The notes under the pieces were generated by a model, which saw nothing but the letters and a program-made list of their open reading frames with translations, did no database searches and was not told where the DNA came from. A DNA stretch of 38,118 nucleotides from Alistipes sp. (GTDB lineage Bacteria; Bacteroidota; Bacteroidia; Bacteroidales; Rikenellaceae): NCBI GenBank assembly GCA_017560305.1, contig JAFYOF010000165.1, positions 1 to 38,118 of the forward strand. Direction: 5' to 3'. Below are positions 30,529 to 38,118 of the stretch, piece by piece (the stretch's first letter is position 1; each line of letters opens with the position of its first letter). Position numbers and translations under genes: made by a program.

Positions 30529-31413
30529 ATGCGCAGAATTATCAACATATCACTTTGTGCTGCACTGCTTGCATTGGTTTCGTGCCGCGAGTTACCCGAC
30601 TACCTGGTCGGCAGTAACACGTTGGCTCGTGTGGGTCGCAACGAGCTATCCATTACCGAGGTCAAGCAGGCTATACCATCTAACCTCAAGGGTGAGGATA
30701 GCGTAGCTTTTGCGAAGCACTACATCGACAAATGGTTGGTTCGTCAGCTCAAAATCGAGGAGGCCGACGAGCTCTTCCCCTCATCGGTGAACGACATCGA
30801 AAAGATGGTGGAGGATTACCGCCAGACTTTGCTCACCGGCAAGGTGGACCAGTATTACGTCGAGAAGTTGATGAACAATGAGCTGAGCGACAAGGATATT
30901 GCCGATTATTACAATACCCATAAGTCGGATTTCACACTAGACCGCACACTCGTGAAGGGTCGCATACTTCGTTTCGATGGCGCATACCGCCAGAGCAAGC
31001 GCCTCAAGGAGCAGATGCGCAAGGCCTCGGCTTCACCAGCCGATGCAAAGACTTTCTCGGATGTGTGCGAGAAGAATGGTTTTGTGCTGACTGACTACCG
31101 CTCGGAGTGGATTAATTTCTCGGACTTTTTGGCTAACCTGCCAACAACTCGCTCTCAGGATTACGACCCTCTGCTTAGCAAGATGGATATCCAGGAGATG
31201 GAGGCCAACGGCACACGCTACTACTTCGACTTCACGTCGGTATGCCGCAAAGGCAACGTAGCACCGCTGGAGTCAGTTAGCGAGAATATCCGCCGCATCT
31301 TGCTCACCCAGCGTCGTAGCGAGATTATCAAGACCCACGAGGAGGAGATCGTAAAGCGAGCTTCCGATGAGGGCCACGCCCGCATCTACCTCGACGAGAA
31401 CAAAGAGGAGTAA
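30529..31413 (+). CDS. Periplasmic lipoprotein, PPIase/SurA-like chaperone
   Basis: 294 aa from ATG 30529 (an in-frame TTG at 30517 lies within the -7 box and is rejected). Lipoprotein signal MRRIINISLCAALLALVSC with lipobox LVSC. ARVGRNELSITEVKQAIP is the SurA N-terminal motif; ELSDKDIADYYNTHKSDFTLDRTLVKGRILRF is the start of a parvulin-like region, but the catalytic parvulin pattern is weak, so a chaperone without isomerase activity is likely. Heads the outer-membrane cluster with surA and ostA. Confidence 0.78.
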   Translation: MRRIINISLCAALLALVSCRELPDYLVGSNTLARVGRNELSITEVKQAIPSNLKGEDSVAFAKHYIDKWLVRQLKIEEADELFPSSVNDIEKMVEDYRQTLLTGKVDQYYVEKLMNNELSDKDIADYYNTHKSDFTLDRTLVKGRILRFDGAYRQSKRLKEQMRKASASPADAKTFSDVCEKNGFVLTDYRSEWINFSDFLANLPTTRSQDYDPLLSKMDIQEMEANGTRYYFDFTSVCRKGNVAPLESVSENIRRILLTQRRSEIIKTHEEEIVKRASDEGHARIYLDENKEE

Positions 31414-31420
31414 CCCCAAA

Positions 31421-31443
31421 CCAATGAGCCGAGGCTCGATTGG
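31421..31443 (+). other. Hairpin between the lipoprotein and surA genes
   Basis: CCAAT-g-AGCC / GGCT-cg-ATTGG inverted repeat in the 66-nt gap, without a T-tract. Possibly an attenuator or stability hairpin. Confidence 0.35.
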
Positions 31444-31479
31444 ATTGATTATTTAGGAAATAGAATAGAACTAAGAGAT

Positions 31480-32901
31480 ATGAACAAAAGATTTTTAGGT
31501 GCAATACTTACAGTTGTTTGCATTATATTTTCTGCAAGCTTTTTGGCTGCACAGAAACGCCAGGTAATGATCGACCGCGTCGTAGCGATTGTGGGCGGCT
31601 CGGCCATTCTTCACTCTGATGTAACTATGTTTGCCGAGCAGATCGTACAGAGTCGCCGTGCGCAGGGCTTCACCTCTGACCGCGACCCTATGAACGAGAG
31701 CTTGGAGGCTTTGATGAAGCAGAAGCTTCTCTTCCATCAGTCACAGATCGACTCTATCGAGAGCGGTAGCGTAGATCAGCTTGTGTCGGATCGCATTGAC
31801 GCTATGGTTGCCGAGGTAGGCTCGGTTGCCAAGCTCGAGGAGGAGCAGCATATGAAGATTTTCAATCTGCGACAGATTATGTACAACCGTATGACCGAGC
31901 AGCAGGCTGCAACAGCTATGCAGAACCACGTAATCGGCGATGTTACGGTCACTCCAGGTGAGGTAAACCTCTTCTTCAGCCAGCTCAAGGAGGAGCAGAT
32001 CCCTTTGGTTCCTGAGCAGTATGTATATGCACAGATTACTCGCTACCCTAGCTCACTCGAGGAGGCGAAGCTTCGTACAAAGGAGCGCTTGTTGGAGATG
32101 CGTGAGCGTATTATCTCTGGAAAATCTACTATCGACCTCTTGGCTCGCACATACTCTGATGACCCAGGTACAGCTATGCGTGGTGGTTTGATGAGCAGCA
32201 CCGCTAACGAGCTTACTGCTCCATTTGCCGATGCGTTGGCAGAGTTGAAGCCTGGCCAGGTATCGGAGGTTGTTGAGACCGAGTTTGGTTTCCACATCAT
32301 CCAGTTGCAGGAGGAGCCTAAGAACGGCATCTACACATTCCGTCACGTGCTTCTCAAGCCCGACTTTACAGTTGAGGAGCTTGTTGAGCCTATCGAGTTC
32401 CTCGACAGCATTCGCGCTCTTATCGTAAGCGACTCTCTCACATTCGAGGCTGCCGCTGCCGAGCACTCTCACGACACATATAGCAAGAAGAATGGCGGTA
32501 TCGTTACCAACCACGACATCTTGACTAAATACCCACAGCTTTCGAACGTAAAGCTCTCTGCCACAAAGTTCAAGAAGGACGACTTTGGTAGCCAAGGCGG
32601 TAAGAGCTTGGCTGATTACTATGCTCTCTCGAAGTTGAAGGTTGGCGAGATCTCGAACGCATTCCAGAGCGAGGACCTCAACGGTAATGAGTTGGCGGTT
32701 ATCGTGAAGCTTATCGAGGTAATTCCTATCCACTCGGCTACTCTCAAAGATGACTACCTCAAAATCGAGGAGATGGCTCTTGAGGAGAAGAAGATGAAGG
32801 TGCTCAACAAGTGGCTGGAGGAGAAGATCGACCAGCACTATGTATATGTAGCTCCCGATTTCCGCGACGGCGAGTTTGAGTTCAAGAATTGGGTAAGATA
32901 A
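31480..32901 (+). CDS. surA: SurA-like peptidyl-prolyl isomerase
   Basis: 473 aa. Signal peptide MNKRFLGAILTVVCIIFSASFLAAQ. N-terminal SurA helical region (VDRVVAIVGGSAILHSDV-type, MNESLEALMKQKLLFHQSQIDSI). Two parvulin rotamase domains: the first with PEQYVYAQITRYP, ARTYSDDPGTAMRGGLMSS and VSEVVETEFGFHIIQLQ; the second around RHVLLKPDF and KKNGGIVTNHD. SurA chaperones outer-membrane beta-barrels across the periplasm. Codon choice is strongly biased, suggesting high expression. Confidence 0.93.
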   Translation: MNKRFLGAILTVVCIIFSASFLAAQKRQVMIDRVVAIVGGSAILHSDVTMFAEQIVQSRRAQGFTSDRDPMNESLEALMKQKLLFHQSQIDSIESGSVDQLVSDRIDAMVAEVGSVAKLEEEQHMKIFNLRQIMYNRMTEQQAATAMQNHVIGDVTVTPGEVNLFFSQLKEEQIPLVPEQYVYAQITRYPSSLEEAKLRTKERLLEMRERIISGKSTIDLLARTYSDDPGTAMRGGLMSSTANELTAPFADALAELKPGQVSEVVETEFGFHIIQLQEEPKNGIYTFRHVLLKPDFTVEELVEPIEFLDSIRALIVSDSLTFEAAAAEHSHDTYSKKNGGIVTNHDILTKYPQLSNVKLSATKFKKDDFGSQGGKSLADYYALSKLKVGEISNAFQSEDLNGNELAVIVKLIEVIPIHSATLKDDYLKIEEMALEEKKMKVLNKWLEEKIDQHYVYVAPDFRDGEFEFKNWVR

Positions 32902-32919
32902 TAAAAGTCAATCCATCAG

Positions 32920-35370
32920 GTGCGTCGTCTATTAGCTACCATAACTATCATTTCGGCATTTGTCGGTATCCTCGTTGCGCAGGAGACCGACATTCGTCGT
33001 ATTGATGATAGCCTAAACGCCGTAGAGCAGTTGCAGCAGGCCCGTGCTACGGCCACGCAGCAGACCGAGCCTCAAAAGCCACAGCGCCGCAAGGTAGATA
33101 TCATGGCCGACGAGGTGCGCCCCTACAACGACGACAAGGATAGCATCGTATACTTCCTCGGCAACTTCGCAGCCCACCACAACGGAGCTGTAATCTCGTG
33201 CGACAGTGCGGTACGCTATGGCGATTCGCGCATCGGATTCTTCGGACGAGTGATAATCAATCAGGACTCTATATATATTTATGGAGATTCGGCCGTCTAT
33301 GATGGCGTGAGCAACATTGCCGAGATATACGCCCCTATTGTTAAGGTTATCGATGGCGATGCCCTACTCTACACCTATAACTTCACATTCAACACGGCCG
33401 ATAAGATTGGCAAATACTACGGAGGTGGTGTGTTGGTGCAGGATAACGACATTATGGAGTCATTGCGAGGCTACTACTATGCTGATAGCCACGATGTAAT
33501 CTGCGTCGAGCAGGTTGAAATGCACGGTGCCGACTACGACATGAAGAGCGACTCAGCCATCTTCAATACAGAGACGAAGCTTGCCCGCTTCTTTACCAAT
33601 AGCGAGATATGGAATGCCGACGGCGACTACCTCTCGGCAGACGAGGGTCACTACGACCAGTCGCAGAACCTATATATGGTTACTCGCAACGGCTATATCC
33701 TCTCGAAGGAGCAGGAGATGTGGGGCGACAGCATTGCATATTACCGCACCGATGGACACGTCATCGCTCATGGTAATATCCAGATGGACGACATCAAGAA
33801 TAAGATACTTGCCTTTGGAGATTATGCCGAGTATTGGCAGGAGAAGGGTAATGCACTGCTCACAAAGGACCCATCTGCGATAAGCTACGACACATCGCAG
33901 AGCGACTCTGTATTTATGCGTGCCGACTCGATGCAGCTTCTTACCATCAATCGCTATGAGCCTAAGGAGCAGAGCAACGACACACAAAGCAAGCAGCCCG
34001 AAAAATCAACCAAGAATGTAGCACCAAAGAGTGCTTCTAACATCAATAGCGGCAACTCCCCAGCAGAGCGAAAAGCACCTAGTGCATTCGGTAAATCTGC
34101 AGATGAGCAGGGCTCTCCAGCCGTTGACTCACTCAGCCAAGATAGCACTGCGGCCGACAGTGTTGCTATTGATAGCATCGCCGTTGACACCACTCAATAC
34201 ACAGCCAAGCAGCTGAAGGAGAAGCAAAAAGAGGCTGCACGCAAGGCCAAGGAGGCAAAGAAGCGCGAGGAGGCTGCTATTCGCAAGGTTAAGCTCGACT
34301 CGATTGCTGTGGTGCGTCAGGCCAAGATTACCGAGATGCTCAAGCAGTTTGAGGCTCGCGAGAGGGAGCGTGCATCACGCGACTCGTTGCGCCTGGTTGA
34401 GAAGCGCGCTAAGCTGATTGCAAGGAAACACAAAATCTCGATTGAGGAGGCAATGGATAGCATCGCTATCGCCGAGGCAGAGCATTTGCACCATGACCAC
34501 GACTCCGCACATAATGAGGTAAACGAGGATAGCATCACCCTAATACGTCAGGCCATAGCAAACCAGGCCAGAGGTTTGACCTCTGAAGAAGAGCCAGAGC
34601 AGGTCGATACCACTCAGCTCGATAGCATCTATCGATTGGTAAAGGCATTCCGCAATGTGAAGATGTATCGTTCAGATGCTCAGATGATTTGCGACTCGTT
34701 GGTGAGCAACTCCACCGACTCTATTATCCACCTCTACTTGGAGCCTGTAATGTGGAACAACGACAACCAAATTGCAGCAAAGCAGGTGGATGTGTACACT
34801 CGTAATCAGCAGATTGAGCGCGCAGAATTCCTCAACGAGCCAATTATGATTGCACAGGTCGATACGGCATATTACAACCAAATCAAGGGTAAGAGTATGA
34901 CCACATTGTTCCGCAACAACGAGATATATCAAAACGATGTTACGGGCAACGTGCAGACTATCTTCTACAACACCGAGCAGGGCGAAAAGCCTGTGGTTAG
35001 CGAGATGGTCTACCTGGAGAGTGCGTCGGCCTCGTTCTACATTGAGGATAAGGAGCTTATAGGTGTTACCTATCGCAACGACATACCTTTCAAATTCTAC
35101 CCTATTGACCAGGTGCCAGCCAACCAGGAGCGTCGTCTGCCTGGATTTAAGTGGGTGGAAGAGTTGCGCCCAACGCGCGAGAATACATTCAACCGCACAA
35201 TTCGTCCATCTGAGAGGGAGGACAAGGGCTCTCGCAAGCGCCCAAGCTTCTCGATTGTGGAGAAGATGGATAGACACAAGGAGCAGCTTATGCGTGATGG
35301 AGTGTGGTATGACCGCGAGGACGAGCTGTCGCCCGATATTATCGAGTGGCGTGATTCACGAGAACCATAA
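32920..35370 (+). CDS. OstA-like LPS transport/organic-solvent-tolerance protein
   Basis: 816 aa with a GTG start at 32920; an in-frame stop at 32902 leaves no upstream choice, and the signal peptide VRRLLATITIISAFVGILVAQ begins there. OstA/LptA-like beta-jellyroll repeats occupy about 50-330 (VYFLGNFAAHHNGAVISCDSAVRYGDSRIGFFGRVIINQDSIYIYGDSAVYDG). A long low-complexity insert follows (about 345-570: Ser/Asp-rich then KEKQKEAARKAKEAKKREEAA), then a second OstA region (FRNVKMYRSDAQMICDSLVSN). It likely helps carry lipopolysaccharide to the outer membrane. It is in line with surA. Confidence 0.88.
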   Translation: MRRLLATITIISAFVGILVAQETDIRRIDDSLNAVEQLQQARATATQQTEPQKPQRRKVDIMADEVRPYNDDKDSIVYFLGNFAAHHNGAVISCDSAVRYGDSRIGFFGRVIINQDSIYIYGDSAVYDGVSNIAEIYAPIVKVIDGDALLYTYNFTFNTADKIGKYYGGGVLVQDNDIMESLRGYYYADSHDVICVEQVEMHGADYDMKSDSAIFNTETKLARFFTNSEIWNADGDYLSADEGHYDQSQNLYMVTRNGYILSKEQEMWGDSIAYYRTDGHVIAHGNIQMDDIKNKILAFGDYAEYWQEKGNALLTKDPSAISYDTSQSDSVFMRADSMQLLTINRYEPKEQSNDTQSKQPEKSTKNVAPKSASNINSGNSPAERKAPSAFGKSADEQGSPAVDSLSQDSTAADSVAIDSIAVDTTQYTAKQLKEKQKEAARKAKEAKKREEAAIRKVKLDSIAVVRQAKITEMLKQFEARERERASRDSLRLVEKRAKLIARKHKISIEEAMDSIAIAEAEHLHHDHDSAHNEVNEDSITLIRQAIANQARGLTSEEEPEQVDTTQLDSIYRLVKAFRNVKMYRSDAQMICDSLVSNSTDSIIHLYLEPVMWNNDNQIAAKQVDVYTRNQQIERAEFLNEPIMIAQVDTAYYNQIKGKSMTTLFRNNEIYQNDVTGNVQTIFYNTEQGEKPVVSEMVYLESASASFYIEDKELIGVTYRNDIPFKFYPIDQVPANQERRLPGFKWVEELRPTRENTFNRTIRPSEREDKGSRKRPSFSIVEKMDRHKEQLMRDGVWYDREDELSPDIIEWRDSREP

Positions 35371-35395
35371 TCGAACAAATTTTAAGGTGATATAG

Positions 35396-35435
35396 AAGAG
35401 AGCTTTCCTGAAACAGGAAAGCTCTCTTTTCTTAT
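35396..35435 (+). terminator. Intrinsic terminator after ostA
   Basis: A perfect 15-bp stem (AAGAGAGCTTTCCTG / CAGGAAAGCTCTCTT) with an AAA loop and a following TTCTTATTTT tail. It ends the PPIase-surA-ostA unit. Confidence 0.93.
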
Positions 35436-35471
35436 TTTGCATAATAAAGAGGTAAAAAATCGAGGAAAATA

Positions 35472-35502
35472 TTTGGCACATCGCTTTTTTTTCGTAATTT
35501 TA
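35472..35502 (+). promoter_or_regulatory. Near-consensus Bacteroidetes promoter of the oxidoreductase gene
   Basis: TTTG (35472-35475), a 19-nt spacer and TAATTTTA (35495-35502), close to TTTG-N19-TAnnTTTG. The AT-rich leader of about 55 nt leads to the ATG at 35563. Confidence 0.65.
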
Positions 35503-35562
35503 CATTAGAAAGAATTATAAATCAAAAACATAAAATTACTAACTTAATAAAACTATAACGCT

Positions 35563-36879
35563 ATGAGCAAGTTATCACGTTTAGATTTTATCCGCTACTC
35601 AGCGCTTGGAGCAGCTTCTACTTTGATTGTTCCCCGTTCTGTATCAGCAGCTGTTGCCCCTAAGAAGGCAAAGAAGGGCGATGCTAACGACAACATCAAC
35701 ATCGGTTTCATCGGTTTGGGCCAGCAGGCTATCAACCTTATGAACGGTTTTATCACAATCGAGGGTGTACGCGTTGTGGCTGGTGCTGATGTTTATGACA
35801 TCAAGCGTAACCGCTTCGAGCAGCGTGTTAACAAATATTATTCTGACAAGGGCATCAAGAACAAGCTCGATATCTATGTAGACTACCAGGATATCTTGGC
35901 TCGTCCAGACATCGATGCAGTTGTTATCGCGACTCCAGACCACTGGCACGCAATTATGGCTATCGACGCTTGTAAGGCTGGTAAGGATGTTTATTTGGAG
36001 AAGCCTCTTACATTCACAATCTATGAGGGTCAGCAGCTCGTGAAGGCTGTTCGCGAGAACAACCGCGTATTGCAGGTAGGTAGTATGCAGCGTTCACTCA
36101 CAGAGTTTAAGCACGCAGCCAACCTCGTTCGTGAGGGTAAGCTCGGTCAGGTATCATTGATGAAGGCTCACGTTGGTGATGGTCCATATCCTTACACATT
36201 GCCTAAGCAGGAGGTTCCTGCAGGTTTGGATTGGGATAAGTGGCTCGGTCCTTTGGCTGATACATGGCACTACAACCACGAGTTGAACCCACTCCTCGAC
36301 GAGAATGGTCGTGACGAGTGCTGGGGTGCTTGGCGTTGGTACCACGGTTTGGGTGGTGGCTTCACAACCGACTGGGGTGCTCATATGTTCGATATCGGCC
36401 AGTGGGCTATCGGTAAGGATGGTTCAGGTCCAGTTGAGATTATGGCTCCAGAGAGCAGCCCATATGATTGCTTGACATATCGCTACGACAACGGTATCGA
36501 GATGACTCAGCAGAAGTACGACGGTGACAAGAAGGGTATCAAGATCTACGGTGAGAATGGTTGGATTCAGGTTTGCCGTGGTGAGTACTTGGCTTCTTCA
36601 CCAGACTTGTTGCCTGAGAAGAGCGTAATGGAGAGCGCAGTATATGAGACTAACATCGCTCACTACAAGAACTTCATCGATTGCATCCGTTCACGTCGCG
36701 ATCCTATCGTTCCAGTTGAGGTTGGTCACAGCTCTTGTACAGTATGTAACTTGGGTAACGTAGCTTACGATTTGAAGCGCACAGTGAAGTGGAATCCTAT
36801 CGTACAGAAGTTCGTTAACGATCCTGAGGCTACTAAGTTGCTCCACTACGAGTACCGCAAGCCTTATACTTTGGGTTAA
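35563..36879 (+). CDS. Gfo/Idh/MocA-family oxidoreductase, exported
   Basis: 438 aa. N-terminal signal SRLDFIRYSALGAASTLIVPRSVSA resembles Bacteroidetes Tat-type leaders but has no twin Arg. NAD(P)-binding: NINIGFIGLGQQAINLM, then VVAGADVYD. The catalytic-region motifs are DAVVIATPDHWHA, KDVYLEKPLTF (the EKP Lys) and GGGFTTDWGAHMFDIGQWA. Relatives act on sugars and include GH109-like enzymes; the substrate here is unknown. Flanked by a good promoter and terminators, it is monocistronic. Codon bias (GGT, CGT, TTC-type) suggests strong expression. Confidence 0.92.
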   Translation: MSKLSRLDFIRYSALGAASTLIVPRSVSAAVAPKKAKKGDANDNINIGFIGLGQQAINLMNGFITIEGVRVVAGADVYDIKRNRFEQRVNKYYSDKGIKNKLDIYVDYQDILARPDIDAVVIATPDHWHAIMAIDACKAGKDVYLEKPLTFTIYEGQQLVKAVRENNRVLQVGSMQRSLTEFKHAANLVREGKLGQVSLMKAHVGDGPYPYTLPKQEVPAGLDWDKWLGPLADTWHYNHELNPLLDENGRDECWGAWRWYHGLGGGFTTDWGAHMFDIGQWAIGKDGSGPVEIMAPESSPYDCLTYRYDNGIEMTQQKYDGDKKGIKIYGENGWIQVCRGEYLASSPDLLPEKSVMESAVYETNIAHYKNFIDCIRSRRDPIVPVEVGHSSCTVCNLGNVAYDLKRTVKWNPIVQKFVNDPEATKLLHYEYRKPYTLG

Positions 36880-36903
36880 TCCGAAGATATACTCATAATA
36901 AAG

Positions 36904-36938
36904 AAGCTGCCTAACGTGATGTTAGGCAGCTTTTATTT
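36904..36938. terminator. Bidirectional terminator between convergent genes
   Basis: A 12-bp stem AAGCTGCCTAAC / GTTAGGCAGCTT with a 5-nt loop; TTTATTTTG follows on the plus strand and CTTTATT on the minus strand. It would stop transcription of both the oxidoreductase and the TonB receptor gene. Confidence 0.9.
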
Positions 36939-36955
36939 TGTTGTAATTAGCAGCC

Positions 36956-36983
36956 TCTTTTGAGGTTACTCTTTTGAGGTTAC
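36956..36983. repeat. 14-bp tandem duplication
   Basis: TCTTTTGAGGTTAC occurs twice back to back in the intergenic region beside the terminator. Looks like a local slippage duplication. Confidence 0.85.
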
Positions 36984-36998
36984 ATAACAAAAGGTCTG

Positions 36999-38118
36999 TT
37001 ACATTACAAAACCAAGAGTGATACCAACTCTACAAGGCTTGCCGTGATTGAAGAAGCTACGATTCATCGACTTGAAGTAGAATGTATAGAAGTCGGTATT
37101 GGTCAAGTTTCGACCCCATAGAGAGAGTGTAAAATCCCCCTTTCGAAGCTCAACAGAGGCGTTCAACTGCGAATAGAAGTTCTGCGAAATACTATTCTCC
37201 TCATTCCAATAAATCTTACCAGCACCTTGTGCCGAAACGCTGAGGACAATCTCATCTAACAGACGACCTCCAATCCACATATTATATGCTGCACCTAACG
37301 ACGCTGTATGCTGGGGAGCATAGGGCAGATAATTACCTGCATAATCATTCAAGCCATCGTTGAACTCTATAAACCTGGCATTGGTATAACCATAATTTGC
37401 CAACAAACTGAGCTGGCTCAGGTTCATCAACTTAAATACATTCCACTTGGCAGAGAGTTCCACACCACGACTGCGAGAACGACCTGCATTCGACATCATA
37501 CGGCCCGTTGTTGTACCCTCGGGGAAAACTGTAAGCTGCTGGTCACGACACTCAATCCAGAATGCTGCAAAGTCCACACCCACGCGTCCCTCGGCAAGCT
37601 GCAAGTGACCACCCAACTCATAGTTCCAGCTATACTCAGGGTCGTAAGTAGTAACCGAAGCCTCATCATATGGCGATGGCTCAGATGGCGTTGCAGGACG
37701 ACCCATAGCGCTCATAGCATCGCCCATCAAAGCACTCTTCATCTTGTTCTGCAAGATATCAGAGAAAATCTGCGTATTGAATCCACCTGCCTTATAACCA
37801 CGCGTTACAGTTGCATACAAATCTCCCACACCAGTTGTGAAATTTACGGCAAGCTTAGGTAAAAGCTCCAAATAGCTGAGTTTCTCCTCGCCCTTGAATG
37901 GCACCTCAACCTTGCGGAAGTCGGGAATCAGCTCAGGCATACCAGGACGCATAGCACCCATCTTGTAGCTAATGGCAGTATAGTTATCGTAGCTCATCTT
38001 CGATGCCTCATAATCTAATCTAAGGCCCGCAGTAAAACGCCAACGCTCACCAGCCTTGATTGACGATTCGTGATAGAGTGCCAAGCCATATGTTGGCAAC
38101 TCGAAGTTGCTATTGATA
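36999..38118 (-). CDS. TonB-dependent receptor, C-terminal part (cut by window edge)
   Basis: The frame is open to the right edge; the longest start inside the window is a TTG, so the true start is outside. About 373 codons of beta-barrel are seen. FTAGLRLDYEASKMSYD, LPKLAVNFTTGVGDLYATVTRGYKAGGFNTQIF and the C-terminal strand FFNHGKPCRVGITLGFVM, which ends in an aromatic/hydrophobic residue typical of barrels, identify it as a TonB-dependent receptor. NEENSISQNFYSQLNASVELRKGDFTLSLWGRNLTNTDFYTFYFK is a standard receptor C-terminal block. It imports large solutes such as siderophores, vitamins or glycans; the substrate is unknown. No SusD partner is in the window. Confidence 0.9.
   Translation of the reverse strand, partial: INSNFELPTYGLALYHESSIKAGERWRFTAGLRLDYEASKMSYDNYTAISYKMGAMRPGMPELIPDFRKVEVPFKGEEKLSYLELLPKLAVNFTTGVGDLYATVTRGYKAGGFNTQIFSDILQNKMKSALMGDAMSAMGRPATPSEPSPYDEASVTTYDPEYSWNYELGGHLQLAEGRVGVDFAAFWIECRDQQLTVFPEGTTTGRMMSNAGRSRSRGVELSAKWNVFKLMNLSQLSLLANYGYTNARFIEFNDGLNDYAGNYLPYAPQHTASLGAAYNMWIGGRLLDEIVLSVSAQGAGKIYWNEENSISQNFYSQLNASVELRKGDFTLSLWGRNLTNTDFYTFYFKSMNRSFFNHGKPCRVGITLGFVM

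Noticed and set aside
1..38118. tRNA or rRNA genes
   Set aside because: No cloverleaf-like or rRNA-like segment was recognised; a computed tRNA scan would be decisive.

Overview
The window joins two unlike pieces of a Bacteroidales-type chromosome. Evidence for the lineage: -7 promoter boxes of the form TAnnTTTG, a parA-parB-DUF5683-LysM transglycosylase gene string, SurA/OstA outer-membrane genes, a TonB-dependent receptor, and mostly weak Shine-Dalgarno use. An Alistipes/Rikenellaceae-like host is possible, but the genus cannot be fixed from sequence alone.

Positions 1 to about 23,460 are the right-hand part of a temperate phage (prophage). Only its integrase end is inside the window. From the junction leftward come a tyrosine integrase (minus strand), a plus-strand lysogeny block (three small HTH or CI-like proteins and a lipoprotein), and a long minus-strand run. 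That run starts with small regulators, then recombination and replication genes: an SSAP candidate, a YqaJ exonuclease, dUTPase, an SF2 helicase, a DUF4373 initiator-like protein, a primase-helicase and an SSB-like protein. A second minus-strand unit starts with a VSR/DUF559-type nuclease and MetK, then runs into packaging genes (TerS, TerL, portal; the portal is cut by the window edge).

The most notable part is positions 3,424-8,715, a compact operon between the replication and packaging genes. It encodes a divergent S-adenosylmethionine synthetase, a ParB-like protein, a protein resembling the amino acid:DNA transferase (ADDT/aGPT-Pplase) family, two tandem paralogous P-loop kinases resembling 5-hydroxymethyl-dU DNA kinases, a GNAT acetyltransferase and a radical SAM enzyme. 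Most junctions are 4-nt ATGA overlaps. I read this as a thymidine (5-hmdU) hypermodification pathway: kinase activation, amino-acid transfer, radical rearrangement and acetyl capping, with its own SAM supply. No source of 5-hmdU (dUMP hydroxymethylase or TET/JBP oxygenase) is seen in the window. The operon has a good -7 box. Just upstream is a 17-bp palindromic motif that also occurs at the promoter of the helicase-led unit.

Positions 23,502-38,118 are host chromosome. The minus-strand operon parA-parB-DUF5683-mltD-like-mnmE ends exactly where the phage is inserted. Divergently on the plus strand come a CPBP/CAAX protease, then an outer-membrane biogenesis cluster (lipoprotein PPIase-like chaperone, SurA, OstA/LptA-LptD-like) closed by a strong terminator. 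A monocistronic Gfo/Idh/MocA oxidoreductase follows with a near-consensus promoter and a bidirectional terminator, then the 3' part of a TonB-dependent receptor on the minus strand.
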